Under the pieces are notes generated by a model. That model saw nothing but the letters and a program-made list of their open reading frames with translations. It searched no databases and was not told the DNA's origin. DNA of 64,000 bases from Phytophthora colocasiae (Eukaryota > Oomycota > Peronosporomycetes > Peronosporales > Peronosporaceae), in assembly GCA_018806915.1 (NCBI GenBank), contig JAGKQI010000083.1:434001-498000 (forward strand), given 5' to 3'. Of this stretch, positions 9,714 through 18,591 are shown piece by piece. A program made the position numbers and the translations under genes. Within the stretch, counting starts at the first letter, position 1, and every line of letters starts with the position of its first letter.

Positions 9714-9898
9714 CTCCATCTCAACACTTCCGGTCTGCAAAAGAATTGCGATGGGATCCGCTCCACTGTCGCCTTCGAGTGCCCCCATTACGCGCCCTCC
9801 AGTAGCCAAACAATTTTAATCAAGCAGAAACATAAACAAATGAACGAGAAAGCAGCGACTCACAATGAAGAAATTCAATCTCCGTAAGATTGCGCATT
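9714..9898 (+). pseudogene. Relic of the 5' end of the cyclic-nucleotide-gated channel gene
   Basis: This stretch aligns with the leader and first codons of the channel gene near 24690-24900. Shared blocks include CCATCTCAACACTTCC, ATGGGATCCGCTCCAC, ATTACGCGCCCTCC and the AACGA(G/A)AAAGCAGCGAC(T/A)CA block. Internal deletions and a TAA break the frame. Similarity ends at the CTCCGTAAGAT motif. It is a truncated, decayed duplicate of a channel paralogue. Confidence 0.75.
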
Positions 9899-10203
9899 GC
9901 TCATTCCCCTTAAGAGCCGTGATGTAATTGGCATCGACCAGGAACCAGTTAATCAACTCACTCGCGGTTTTCTCACTTAGCTTGGCTGAATTCTTAATTT
10001 TTGGTTTTGTGATCCTGAATCTGTTTGAATGGGATACTTTCTAGAATGCTGGGTACATGTATGAGGTGCGGTGCTTACCTATCGAACAGCAAGTTGGTTG
10101 ACGAGATCACCCAGTATGCGGTGCCGCGAGGTTAGCTTCGGAGCATACATTAATTATCGACCGCCGACAAAACCTTTTATTTTCTGTCCAATGTGGTAAG
10201 CAA
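9899..10203. other. Intergenic region downstream of the M28 peptidase gene
   Basis: No complete gene is present. A short minus-strand frame around 9910-10010 reads KLSEKTASELINWFLVDANY and may be a fragment of some coding sequence, but I do not recognise it. The 3' end of the peptidase transcript should lie here. Confidence 0.35.
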
Positions 10204-12597
10204 TTACTTCGCTACAAGGAACGAAGCAGCACCGTCTAGCACTTTTGCAACATCATCAACGTGCGTCTGGATGGCTTCAGCGCTGTCATGAAAGGCAATA
10301 CCATCAGCCAAACCGGGAAAAGCTGTACCTCCGTAGCCATCGTAGAACCCAGGGCCGAACACGACATGTTTGTACCAGTTACGATGCGGTAGACCTGACT
10401 CCAGAGTGAGATGACGCTCCAAATACATGAGTTTGTCGTTCCAGTAGCTGATATCATCATTTTCGTCCACGTTTTCCAGTTTTTCGTGAAATTCCTTGGT
10501 ACTGCTATCGAAATTGACGATTGAACTGCGAAGTTCTGTGAAATCGACAGTATCAACACCAGGATACCGTCCTGCAGCAATTTTCAGTTGTTCTTCAAAC
10601 GAATCAACAGCCTCGCTCATGACAAGGCCATAGGTGGAAAACTCGAACGGAATCAAAGTATTGTCAGCTAAACGTAGAGCCATAAGCCCCCACCATCGTC
10701 CAGTAGTAACGTGAGAGACGTAGTGCGGGTCTGCATACAGCTCGGAGTATCTGATACTGTCCATTGTGCTGTGGTAAGTCCCATAGCTTCCAGGTAAAGT
10801 AAAGCCCAAATTGGCGGAAACAACGCCTAAATGATGGCAAAAGCCTCCGAAATCGCTTCCCGTGCCTAAAACTGTGAGAAGATGATCAGGAGCAATTGTT
10901 CCACTCGTAGCGCCTTCCAGTCGATACGCTTCAGTCTGTGTAAGCCATTGCCGGTAGAGTGTCTTCTCATTCGCAGCAGAATTGGCGAAATTGTTGGAAG
11001 GAATAGCATTCGCCACTTGAAAAATCAACTTAGCAATTGACGGTGAACCCCCAGCAGCAACCAATGAACCGAGCGTTAAATCAACATTGAGGTATGCAAT
11101 GGCTTGTTGTTTCAGCACTTCTGCTTTCTCTTCAACGTATTCAGTGCTTCCAAGAAGCCCTTGCTCTTCTGCATCCCAAGAAGCCAATACAATCGTTCGT
11201 TTCGGTCTCCAGCCAGACTTTAACATCGTCCCGAACACTCGTGCGAGCTCCACAAGCACCGAAGTGCCACTATTCGGGTCGATTGCTCCACACACCCAAG
11301 CGTCTCGATGGTTTCCTAGTATCACTTGCTTATCTGGTTCCTCTGAGCCTTCAATTGTGCCAATAACATCCCAAATAGGTCCGATAGAGTTGTCCATTTC
11401 CAAATCCAAGTTCACCACAGTCGATTCATCTCCGATATGATATCCTCCAGGAAATGACAGTCCTCCTTGCCAATTTTCAGGTGCTTTTCTCCCCTTTAAA
11501 GCCTTTAGAATATGTTGAGCTTGGCCGTAAGACAACGGCAACGACGGTAAGTGAGGGATCGTCTTGACATCTTCGTATTTCAGATACTTAGCGCCAAGAA
11601 CAGACGCCCACCCGGGAGTTAATGGATCTCCACACTCGTTGTAAATTGATCCACGTTGGAACGAGTTTTCCGGTCTCCAGGGGCCATCAGGATACACAGG
11701 ACCCCGAATGTAGCCATCTTCGTTCGGGTCCGAGTAGATTAACACCCCCGCCATGTCATGTTCTAACGCAGCCAACACCTTGAGCCCTCGGTAGTTAACT
11801 CCATACCGTACTAGTGCAATCTTCCCTTTGAGGTTAATTCCCTGATCTACCAGCCATTGGAAATCCTCCTGTGATCCGTAGTTCGCGTACACCACAGACG
11901 CCGTAACGTTCCCCGATGGAGAATACGCCAAGAATGGAGGCTCAGCACTTGGATCCGATGTACAAGCGTCTCCAAGTACCGAATCTTCCGTTAAATTGAG
12001 CTCTTGAGCAGCTTCCAGTGGTTTTAGAATGGAAAGACGACGACGGACTGGGGTGGACAGTAGAGTGTAATACTCCTTGATCTCCGTCTTAATACCGAAG
12101 GATTCGAACTGTTCGACCGTGTACAGAGCCGTTTCGTAGTCTGCCTTGGACCCAGCAATGTGAGGTTCCTTGGAGTATTCGTGCAGGAATTTCTGGATGT
12201 TTTTAGCGTTGATTCCGTCCACGAACTGCTGTTCAACATCGTTCAACTGCGTCTCCAGAGCTACATTATGATACAACGGACCGGTTTCAACCTCCCTATT
12301 GAGTTGCACAATGGGGTCATCTCCTTGGAAGCTACTGGAAGTCGAATAGAGCGCGACGGACAGAGCTGCAGCCACTCCAAAAGCTCGAAAACTTGTCGAT
12401 TTGTGGAGTTTTCGAGCTGAAATCAATGGCAAAACGTCGTCATTGGTTGGATGACCGTCGAAAGTGCCGTAGATATCGCTGGATTGCTCCGAATCGCTGC
12501 GCATTGTGAGTGTAGTGGACGGTCGAAAATTCGGGAATGAGCGGTGATTGACACTGTCAATTTGACAGTATCCTTTGCTTGACATGGATACACTCAT
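10204..12597 (-). CDS. Type II membrane metallopeptidase, M28B family (glutamate carboxypeptidase II / NAALADase-like), 797 aa
   Basis: A cytosolic N-terminus of about 68 residues is followed by one hydrophobic segment (FGVAAALSVALYS, about 72-86) and a large lumenal or extracellular domain. A protease-associated (PA) region holds GKIALVRYGVNYRG. The M28 domain shows all five zinc-ligand motifs of the family: GNHRDAW (about 427), DPNSG, DAEEQG (about 476, including the catalytic Glu), LNVD and YHSTMDS (about 609). A helical TfR-dimer-like domain ends the protein. Length and order match glutamate carboxypeptidase II, which removes C-terminal glutamate from peptides or folates. Substrate here is unknown. 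All ligands are present, so the enzyme is probably active, unlike transferrin receptors. ATG 12585 is an alternative start. Confidence 0.92.
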   Translation of the reverse strand: MSVSMSSKGYCQIDSVNHRSFPNFRPSTTLTMRSDSEQSSDIYGTFDGHPTNDDVLPLISARKLHKSTSFRAFGVAAALSVALYSTSSSFQGDDPIVQLNREVETGPLYHNVALETQLNDVEQQFVDGINAKNIQKFLHEYSKEPHIAGSKADYETALYTVEQFESFGIKTEIKEYYTLLSTPVRRRLSILKPLEAAQELNLTEDSVLGDACTSDPSAEPPFLAYSPSGNVTASVVYANYGSQEDFQWLVDQGINLKGKIALVRYGVNYRGLKVLAALEHDMAGVLIYSDPNEDGYIRGPVYPDGPWRPENSFQRGSIYNECGDPLTPGWASVLGAKYLKYEDVKTIPHLPSLPLSYGQAQHILKALKGRKAPENWQGGLSFPGGYHIGDESTVVNLDLEMDNSIGPIWDVIGTIEGSEEPDKQVILGNHRDAWVCGAIDPNSGTSVLVELARVFGTMLKSGWRPKRTIVLASWDAEEQGLLGSTEYVEEKAEVLKQQAIAYLNVDLTLGSLVAAGGSPSIAKLIFQVANAIPSNNFANSAANEKTLYRQWLTQTEAYRLEGATSGTIAPDHLLTVLGTGSDFGGFCHHLGVVSANLGFTLPGSYGTYHSTMDSIRYSELYADPHYVSHVTTGRWWGLMALRLADNTLIPFEFSTYGLVMSEAVDSFEEQLKIAAGRYPGVDTVDFTELRSSIVNFDSSTKEFHEKLENVDENDDISYWNDKLMYLERHLTLESGLPHRNWYKHVVFGPGFYDGYGGTAFPGLADGIAFHDSAEAIQTHVDDVAKVLDGAASFLVAK

Positions 12598-12788
12598 ACG
12601 AATCTTTTATGGTGAAAATGATGCGCAATCTGCAGGACGATCGAACAATAAGGTATTTGTAGTTTATTGTACGTACACATATATAGTTTAACCTGGAAAC
12701 GAAACTGCTACACGACTTTGCTGTGAAAGATGGGCCTGCTTCTTCACAGATCTTTCGTCTAATCAAATGCAAGTCTAGGTACGTGGGG
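12598..12788. other. Upstream region of the M28 peptidase, up to the Gypsy-1 breakpoint
   Basis: This is AT-rich non-coding sequence upstream of the divergent M28 start. It should carry that gene's promoter. Retroelement-coding sequence begins abruptly near 12789. Confidence 0.45.
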
Positions 12789-13068
12789 AAGACGGCGTTC
12801 ACTTGCAAGTTCGGACTGTACGAGTGGTTGGTGATGCCTTTCGGATTGTGCAATGCTGTCCCTGCGTTCGAACGACTTATGGAGAGTGTACTGGTCGACT
12901 TGAAGTGGCGTACCTGTCTGGTCTACTTGGATGACTGTGTGGTATTCAGTGAAGACTTCCCTACTCATCTAGTTCGCCTGAGGCAAGTACTCGAACGGTT
13001 CAGGACTGCCGGGTTCAAGCTCAAGATGAAGAAGTGCAAGTGGGGTCGAGACCAAGTGGCTTTCTTAG
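12789..13068 (+). pseudogene. Gypsy-1 fragment B: reverse transcriptase core
   Basis: The frame reads KTAFTCKFGLYEWLVMPFGL, then FERLMESVL, the catalytic YLDD box, and LKMKKCKWGRDQVAFL. This is the palm and start of the thumb of a Ty3/Gypsy reverse transcriptase. It begins exactly where the minus-strand fragment at 18231-18591 ends (GYWNVPMA) and stops at the codon that continues in the fragment starting at 14418 (GHIVTPSG). It is one slice of a rearranged element, not a gene. Confidence 0.85.
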
Positions 13069-13528
13069 AAGTCTCCACGAACAAGTCGCCGAACGACTCC
13101 AGAGTCTGTCGGAACAGTTCCTTTTGCTCAGGGTCCAATTTCGAGCCGGAGAAGTCTACCGCAAACTCCTCTCGTAACTCCTTGTCGAGTCCCGGCATGG
13201 GATGACGAGGCGGTTCATCGGTCACAGTCGCGCTACTCACTACAGAGTGCACCCAGCCTAGTTCAGTTGAGAGTCGCCGTTCAGATGGAGTAGCCGATGG
13301 GTTCGTCGAGGGACTCGACGTCGATTCACTCACAAATGCAGAGTCGGGCACTACAGTCGCCGCGGCTAGATGCGTCCCCTTCTTGATAATAAGCTCCTCC
13401 GTGGACGCGTTGCACACTTCGACAAGCAACTTCCCTTTGTTCACTGTGCAAAGAGTCCGCGCCACCCGAACGGTACCATCAAGTCCCGGTACTCCCTCAA
13501 CGAGCACGGTGTCTCCATCGCGGGCTCG
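13069..13528 (-). pseudogene. Gypsy-1 fragment C: linker between protease and reverse transcriptase
   Basis: The minus-strand frame reads RARDGDTVLVEGVPGLDG, RTLCTVNKGKLLVEV and EELIIKKGTHLAA, then LDPEQKELFRQTLESFGDLF. This is the region normally found between the aspartic protease and the RT fingers of Gypsy polyproteins. The pol fragment at 18589-21159 lacks exactly this part. It would precede MKPGRTHLLAF at 18591. Confidence 0.75.
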
Positions 13529-13652
13529 TCCACTCCTACTGGACGCCGACTACATCAAACTGGCTGACGAAGAGCTCCGCGTGGTCAAGTGCCTCCGGGA
13601 CATGGAGCGCGACCGCGTTGTGCGAGGACGCACAACGTTAGGTCGGGGAGTT
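13529..13652 (+). pseudogene. Gypsy-1 fragment D: 3' coding tail and polypurine tract
   Basis: The plus frame reads LLDADYIKLADEELRVVKCL then RDMERDRVVRGRT, a charged C-terminal tail. It runs into AGGTCGGGGAG, a polypurine tract directly before an LTR that starts TGTCCC. It is the 3' end of the same element family. Confidence 0.6.
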
Positions 13653-14036
13653 TGTCCCGTACCCGGGAATATAGTGTGTGAACCAGCGTCGGGCGCGCAC
13701 TATGTCCCGGGGCCTTGTCCCACGTCGCCTACTGTCCGTGTCTGAGGTCCAGTTTGGAGGTATCTCTCATCTACTACTGCCTCGTCTGCCATCATACTAT
13801 CGTGAGAGGACGGATGTCATGCCTAGTCTCAATGCTCTTCTACTCCGGTGAGGTGTCATCCCTACAAGTGCTGGTCCAGACCGCCCAGAAATCTAGTCAG
13901 TCGTGTATCTACCAAGTTAAGAACAACCCAAAAACAAGAAGAAAGAAGTTTGCATTTTACGTATTCCCTAAGCTCCCCGCCCAGACCTACTCGCTAACAG
14001 TCCGCAACTACTCGACCCTTAACCGGATATACGACA
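13653..14036 (+). repeat. Gypsy-1 LTR (3' copy, plus orientation)
   Basis: This 384-bp LTR starts TGTCCCGTACCC and ends ATACGACA. It is nearly identical, in inverted orientation, to 23960-24343. It is followed by CTTT (14037-14040), which matches the tetranucleotide outside the other LTR. This suggests both ends came from one insertion. Confidence 0.88.
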
Positions 14037-14417
14037 CTTTGTTGGAATCATAACTCTTCAGCAAAAGGTGGGGTAGGCAATTCTGGCGGGTGCAGTCCTG
14101 AATCTGTAGCAATAAGGAACCCGATACCACTGAAATTTATTCTCTTCACGCTTTAACCGATAACGTTGCTTTCAACTGAGGCACTGGATACGTTATACTT
14201 TTGCCGACAGCTACTAGTGTGAGTCATCTGCTGTTCACCCAACGTAGTGCCGTACTCCGAAACATAATACTTGTCGTACGTCTTCTGCGGGAAACAGCCC
14301 TTGGACGGCAAACATTTCTCGCAAATGCCCAGCACATGTTACCGGTATCATGTCCGGTAGAGCGTTGACAGCCTTCCTCAGGGATCCCATTCTTCTAAAT
14401 AGGGGTCAAATGACCCG
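14037..14417 (-). other. Non-element segment trapped inside Gypsy-1, with a Cys-containing open frame
   Basis: This segment lies outside the LTR and resembles no part of the retroelement, so it is probably host flank moved by rearrangement. A minus-strand open stretch at 14153-14335 reads CEKCLPSKGCFPQKTYDKYY and then YGTTLGEQQMTHTSSCRQKY. It has four cysteines and no ATG in frame. It might be an exon or fragment of a host gene for a secreted Cys protein. No family was recognised. Confidence 0.4.
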
Positions 14418-17153
14418 GGTCACATCGTCACCCCCTCGGGTATACTTCCCAATCCTGAGAAAGTGAAAGCAGTCATGACTGTCGAACGACCAAGTGACCT
14501 CCGAGGAGTACGTGCCTTTCTGGGGTTGACCAGCTACTTCCGTAGGTATATCCCTGGGTATGCTGCTATTTCGGCCCCGATCGAGAAGTTGAAGATGAAG
14601 GGTGCACCTTTCATATGGAGCCCTGACTGCGAGTCCGCGTTTGTACAGTTAAAGCGCAAACTGGTCGAGCCGCCTATCCTGGTCTACCCCGACTTCAGCA
14701 AGAGGTTTAAGCTGTTCGTCGACTCGTCCAAGTTGGCGGTGGGCGCTTGCCTCATGCAGGAAGTAGCTGGACGGTATAGGGTAGTAGCCTATGCAAGTAA
14801 GTTGCTGGTTGGTTCGGAGAAGAACTGGATCAACAAGCAAGATGGTACTTCGGAGATCGAGTGCTGGGGAATAGTGTGGGCGACTCGCAAGTTTCGGTGC
14901 TACCTCGACCGGAACGAGTTCGACCTCTATACGGATCACAAGGCGCTGCTATGGGTGTTCAACGACACCAACCGGACGAGTAATGCCAAGCTGGCCAGGT
15001 GGGCGATGGAGTTGTCGCAACTACGTTTCAAGGTGTATCATCGACCAGGTACCTCGATGGGGCATGTAGATGGTCTGTCGAGGTTGCATGCATCCACAGT
15101 CAGTGCGGTTACCATGGCCGATCTACTCAACGAAGCGAACGATGGAGAGGTGGAGTCAGTTCAGGTCGGGGAGTCGACGACTCTTCGGAGAGAAAACCCC
15201 GCGACAGTTCCAGTTACCGAAGCAGTCGAGACTGGTGTTCGAGTCGAGGTCGGGGAGCACTCTCCGGCCGGAGCTTCGGGTGAACCTACTCTGGCCGAGG
15301 GAGTAGATGACGGGCTGACGGTCGAAGGGAGTGGTCGAATCCAGGTCGGGGAGAGGCCGACTGAGGCGACTACTAGAAGAGTTAGTCGACGAGGACCTAC
15401 TCCACCCGACGACGACCAACTACTCGTGTCTCCCGTCGACGTGTTTGGACTAGACCAGGCTCGCTTTTTGGAGGAACAGAAGAGAACCCCCTGGATCCTC
15501 GCCATGATCGCCTTCCTGGAGAGTGGAGCTTTGGCTCTAGATGCTCAACTTAGGGCCAAGGTGCTGTCGCTCGCCCCCAACTACACTGTGAAGAACGGAG
15601 TACTCATGAAGAAAGTACACCTGAAGGCTCGATCTGGACCAGCTAGTTCGTTGGAAGTGCCTGTGATACCCATCCAGTATATCTCGACCGTCCTACATCA
15701 CTGCCATGCTGACGTCTTCTCCGCCCATATGGGTGTGACTAAAACAATGGACCGTGTGCGCAAACATGCCTACTGGCATGGATGGAAGAAGGATGTAGCT
15801 GAATACGTCCGAGAGTGTACTGTGTGTGGGAGTGGTAAGGGTTACCGACCATGGAGGAACGGTCTCATGCAGAAGATGCCGATCCAAGAGTTGTCTGGAC
15901 CCTTCTCACTACTGGTAGTAGATGCCGTCGGCCCACTGGTGACTACCCCTCGAGGGAACAAGTTCATCTTGGTGTTCGCCGACTACTTCACTCGATGGGT
16001 AGAGGCTTTTGCGGTCGAACGACTTGACTCGGTGACTTTCGTGGAAACTATGGTGGATGAAGTGATCTCTCGACATGGAGTGCCCGAGAAACTACTGAGC
16101 GATCAGGGATCGAACTTCATCTCTGAACTCGCCCGTTCGCTGTATGAGACTCTTGGCATTAAGAAGTTATTCGGGGCTGCGTACCACCCCCAAACACAGG
16201 GGCTGGTAGAGCGCTTCAATGGCACACTACTGGGTATGCTGAGGATGTACGTGAGCGAGTCTCAAGATGATTGGGACCGGTACCTACCTCGAGTACTCTT
16301 TGCCTACCGGACGTCCTACCATGAAGCTCTCGGCGACTCACCCTTTTTCAGTCTGTATGGACGTGACCCCGTACTACCCCTCGACCTGGCTTTCCTGAAT
16401 ACGACTGCTCAGTGGAAGAGCAATGAAGTAGCTGCCTATCGACGTCGACTGTACATGTCCCTCAGGGACACCCGTCGACTAGTAGAGCGTCAACTGTTGA
16501 AGGCTCAAGGTCGACACGAGGACCGACTACAGGGTCAGAGGCCCGTCAAGTTCTCTGAAGGAGATGCTGTCTGGGTGTACCAGTACTTCCGAGCAAGACG
16601 AGGGGAGAAGACCTCCCGGAAATTGGCGTTCTCGTGGCATGGACCTTACCGAGTGGTCGGAACTGTGGGCGAGAATGCCTATAGGATTGCTATCCCCTCT
16701 CACCCCAACCGAGTGGTAACCATCAACGTGAACCGACTGAAACCTTTCCAGGGTCGATGGAGTCGACCCTACCCTACCGAGATCCCACCTGGCGTTGATA
16801 TGAACCCCGGAGAAGATGACGATGGTCCACTAGTTGAAGAAGATCTACCTAGGACTAGTTACGTGGAACGACTGGTGATCGGCTCAGAGGAGACTGCATT
16901 CACAGGTGGTGCTCATCCTGTCGTCGACATACTAGCTCGAAGACGGAAGGCCGGAGAGCTGCAGTATCTGGTTCTACTAGCTACTTACGAGACTAGATGG
17001 TGCCCGTCTACTTCGCTGAAACCGACGTTCGATGTGCTTATCACTGCTTTTGAGAACACTCGTCGCAAGGAGCAAGGGCTCCCAGAGTTGCGACGGAGTG
17101 CTCGACTCGCCGATGCGAACGCTGCTATCGACGAGGACGAGCTACTTTTCTAG
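14418..17153 (+). pseudogene. Gypsy-1 fragment F: pol C-terminal part (RT thumb, RNase H, integrase)
   Basis: The open frame starts GHIVTPSGILPNPEKVKAVM, the RT thumb, then RAFLGLTSYFRRYIPGY. RNase H follows (FKLFVDSSKLAVGACLMQE, the TDHKALLWVF motif). The integrase has an HHCC finger (HHCHADVFSAHMG, then CTVC) and a DDE core (VVDAVGPL, LSDQGSNFISELARSLYE, AYHPQTQGLVERFNG). A GPYRVV-type C-terminal domain is present and there is no chromodomain. The frame has no internal stop and ends at TAG 17151-17153. It is in plus orientation, opposite to gag and protease of the same family at 18.6-23.6 kb. Confidence 0.88.
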
Positions 17154-18230
17154 AGGATGGATGGTCAGACTGGCTGTGGGGCTAATGACCTGCTGACCTA
17201 TGTCCCTCCGAGTACTCTAAGGAGTACTTCCCCTCTTTTGTTTTGCATATTACATTTCCTGAATATCCTGAGCCGATCGGAGGTTGACTGTCACCTACCC
17301 TACGAGACGAAGAACTGCCTGCCTGAACGATGACTCCGATCGATGAGCCTTTATGACTACATATTTTCCTGACCCCGTGACCATCTAGCTTTGTGACTAG
17401 CCGGCGATGTGATGAACCGAACCCGATGGATCCTGCGAGAACGATGGCAAGATGCTGGAGATGGCCACTGGAAGTACTTGAATTCGCCTTAGATGAACTG
17501 ACCCTGATGCCCCTTTGTGAAGACGATGACCTGAGAACGATGACGAGACGCAAGAGAGGTTTACCGTAACTACCCTGCTAGGACGATGACGAGACACGAG
17601 AGTTGACTACTGGAAGTGCTATGGGTCCACCTTCGAGGTGTGACCCTACCTACGCGATTGAAGTGGACTTTGACTATGACGTGTGCCTTGATGACTACTA
17701 TGACTACGTGGAGCGAAGCGGGTCGAAAAGAAGTAGGCTCGATCGATGAAATTGGATGTCGCTACCTGACTATGGTGGATGCTGCCTGGATTGTCTATGC
17801 GTCCGTCGTGGTCGTCATGGTCGGGGTCGCGACGCACTGCTGGCGTTTCACTGATGATCAAGGTCGACTACGGGGCGCTGCCCCGGGTGCTGTCGTACAC
17901 AACGCCCTCCAGTGTCCGTTCGCGCCAAGGTCGACAAGTGTAACCAACGTGAAACTACCTGCTTATCCAACCTGCGCTGTGCCGAGCCTACTCCTAGAAG
18001 ACACCTACGTTCCCGCCGCGGTTACCCTGCCGAAGAAGTTGCCGAGACTACCCTGCCAATGGATCCGTCATCTACTACGAGGCATGCGGCTACAACTATC
18101 CCGTATCCTGTTTCGACAACCCCTGCTACTCCCTACCCTGATGCCTCTCCGACTACTTCAACTTCAAGATCGACTACGACCTCTCGTCCTGCTACTACTC
18201 CGTCTACTGCGACTCGTGCTGCTTTTACTG
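17154..18230 (+). pseudogene. Gypsy-1 region after pol with a third, membrane-type ORF (truncated)
   Basis: About 600 bp of mostly non-coding sequence follows pol. From ATG 17772 a frame encodes MVDAAWIVYASVVVVMVGVA, a likely transmembrane segment. After an apparent frameshift near 17880-17915 the frame continues with Cys-containing CNQRETTCLSNLRCAEP and a Ser/Thr/Pro-rich stretch (about 17950-18230). The order (membrane segment, cysteines, S/T/P-rich stalk) is env-like in architecture only. There is no sequence match I can name. The sequence stops at the breakpoint with the minus-strand RT fragment. Confidence 0.5.
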
Positions 18231-18591
18231 GCCATGGGCACATTCCAGTAGCCCGACGCAATATCCATAGTAGAGAATAGTTTGGCGTTCCCTAGCACAT
18301 CCAAGATGTCGTCGATGAGTGGCATTGGGTAGCAGTCCTTGACGGTCACCGCATTGAGTCGACGGTAGTCGATGCAGAATCGAATACCTCCGTCCGGTTT
18401 CCGGATCATTAACACGGGACTAGCCCAGGGGCTAGTCGACGGTTGGATTAACCCTAAGTCGAGGTACTGCTGTACTTCAGCCTCCATAACGTCACCTTCA
18501 GCCTTGGACACTCGGTATGGTCTCTGCTTGATGGGTGGATGATCCCCCGTATCGATCTCGAACGCCAACAAGTGGGTTCGTCCCGGCTTCA
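18231..18591 (-). pseudogene. Gypsy-1 fragment A2: reverse transcriptase fingers
   Basis: MKPGRTHLLAFEIDTGDHPP, QRPYRVSKAEGDVMEAEV, SPWASPVLMIRKPDGGIRFC and STMDIASGYWNVPMA form the RT fingers and start of the palm. The frame is cut right after GYWNVPMA, where plus-strand sequence takes over. Its 5' side is fused to the protease region with a filler of about 10 bp, which creates a stop. Confidence 0.85.

Noticed and set aside
12965..13507. Single 180-codon minus-strand gene
   Set aside because: Its last 25 codons are antisense of the adjacent RT fragment. It is a chance fusion across a breakpoint, and only 13069-13528 is real element sequence.
13715..14053. 112-122 codon frame present at two places (also 23913-24281)
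   Set aside because: It lies within the 384-bp LTR, so its duplication reflects the LTR pair, not a gene family.
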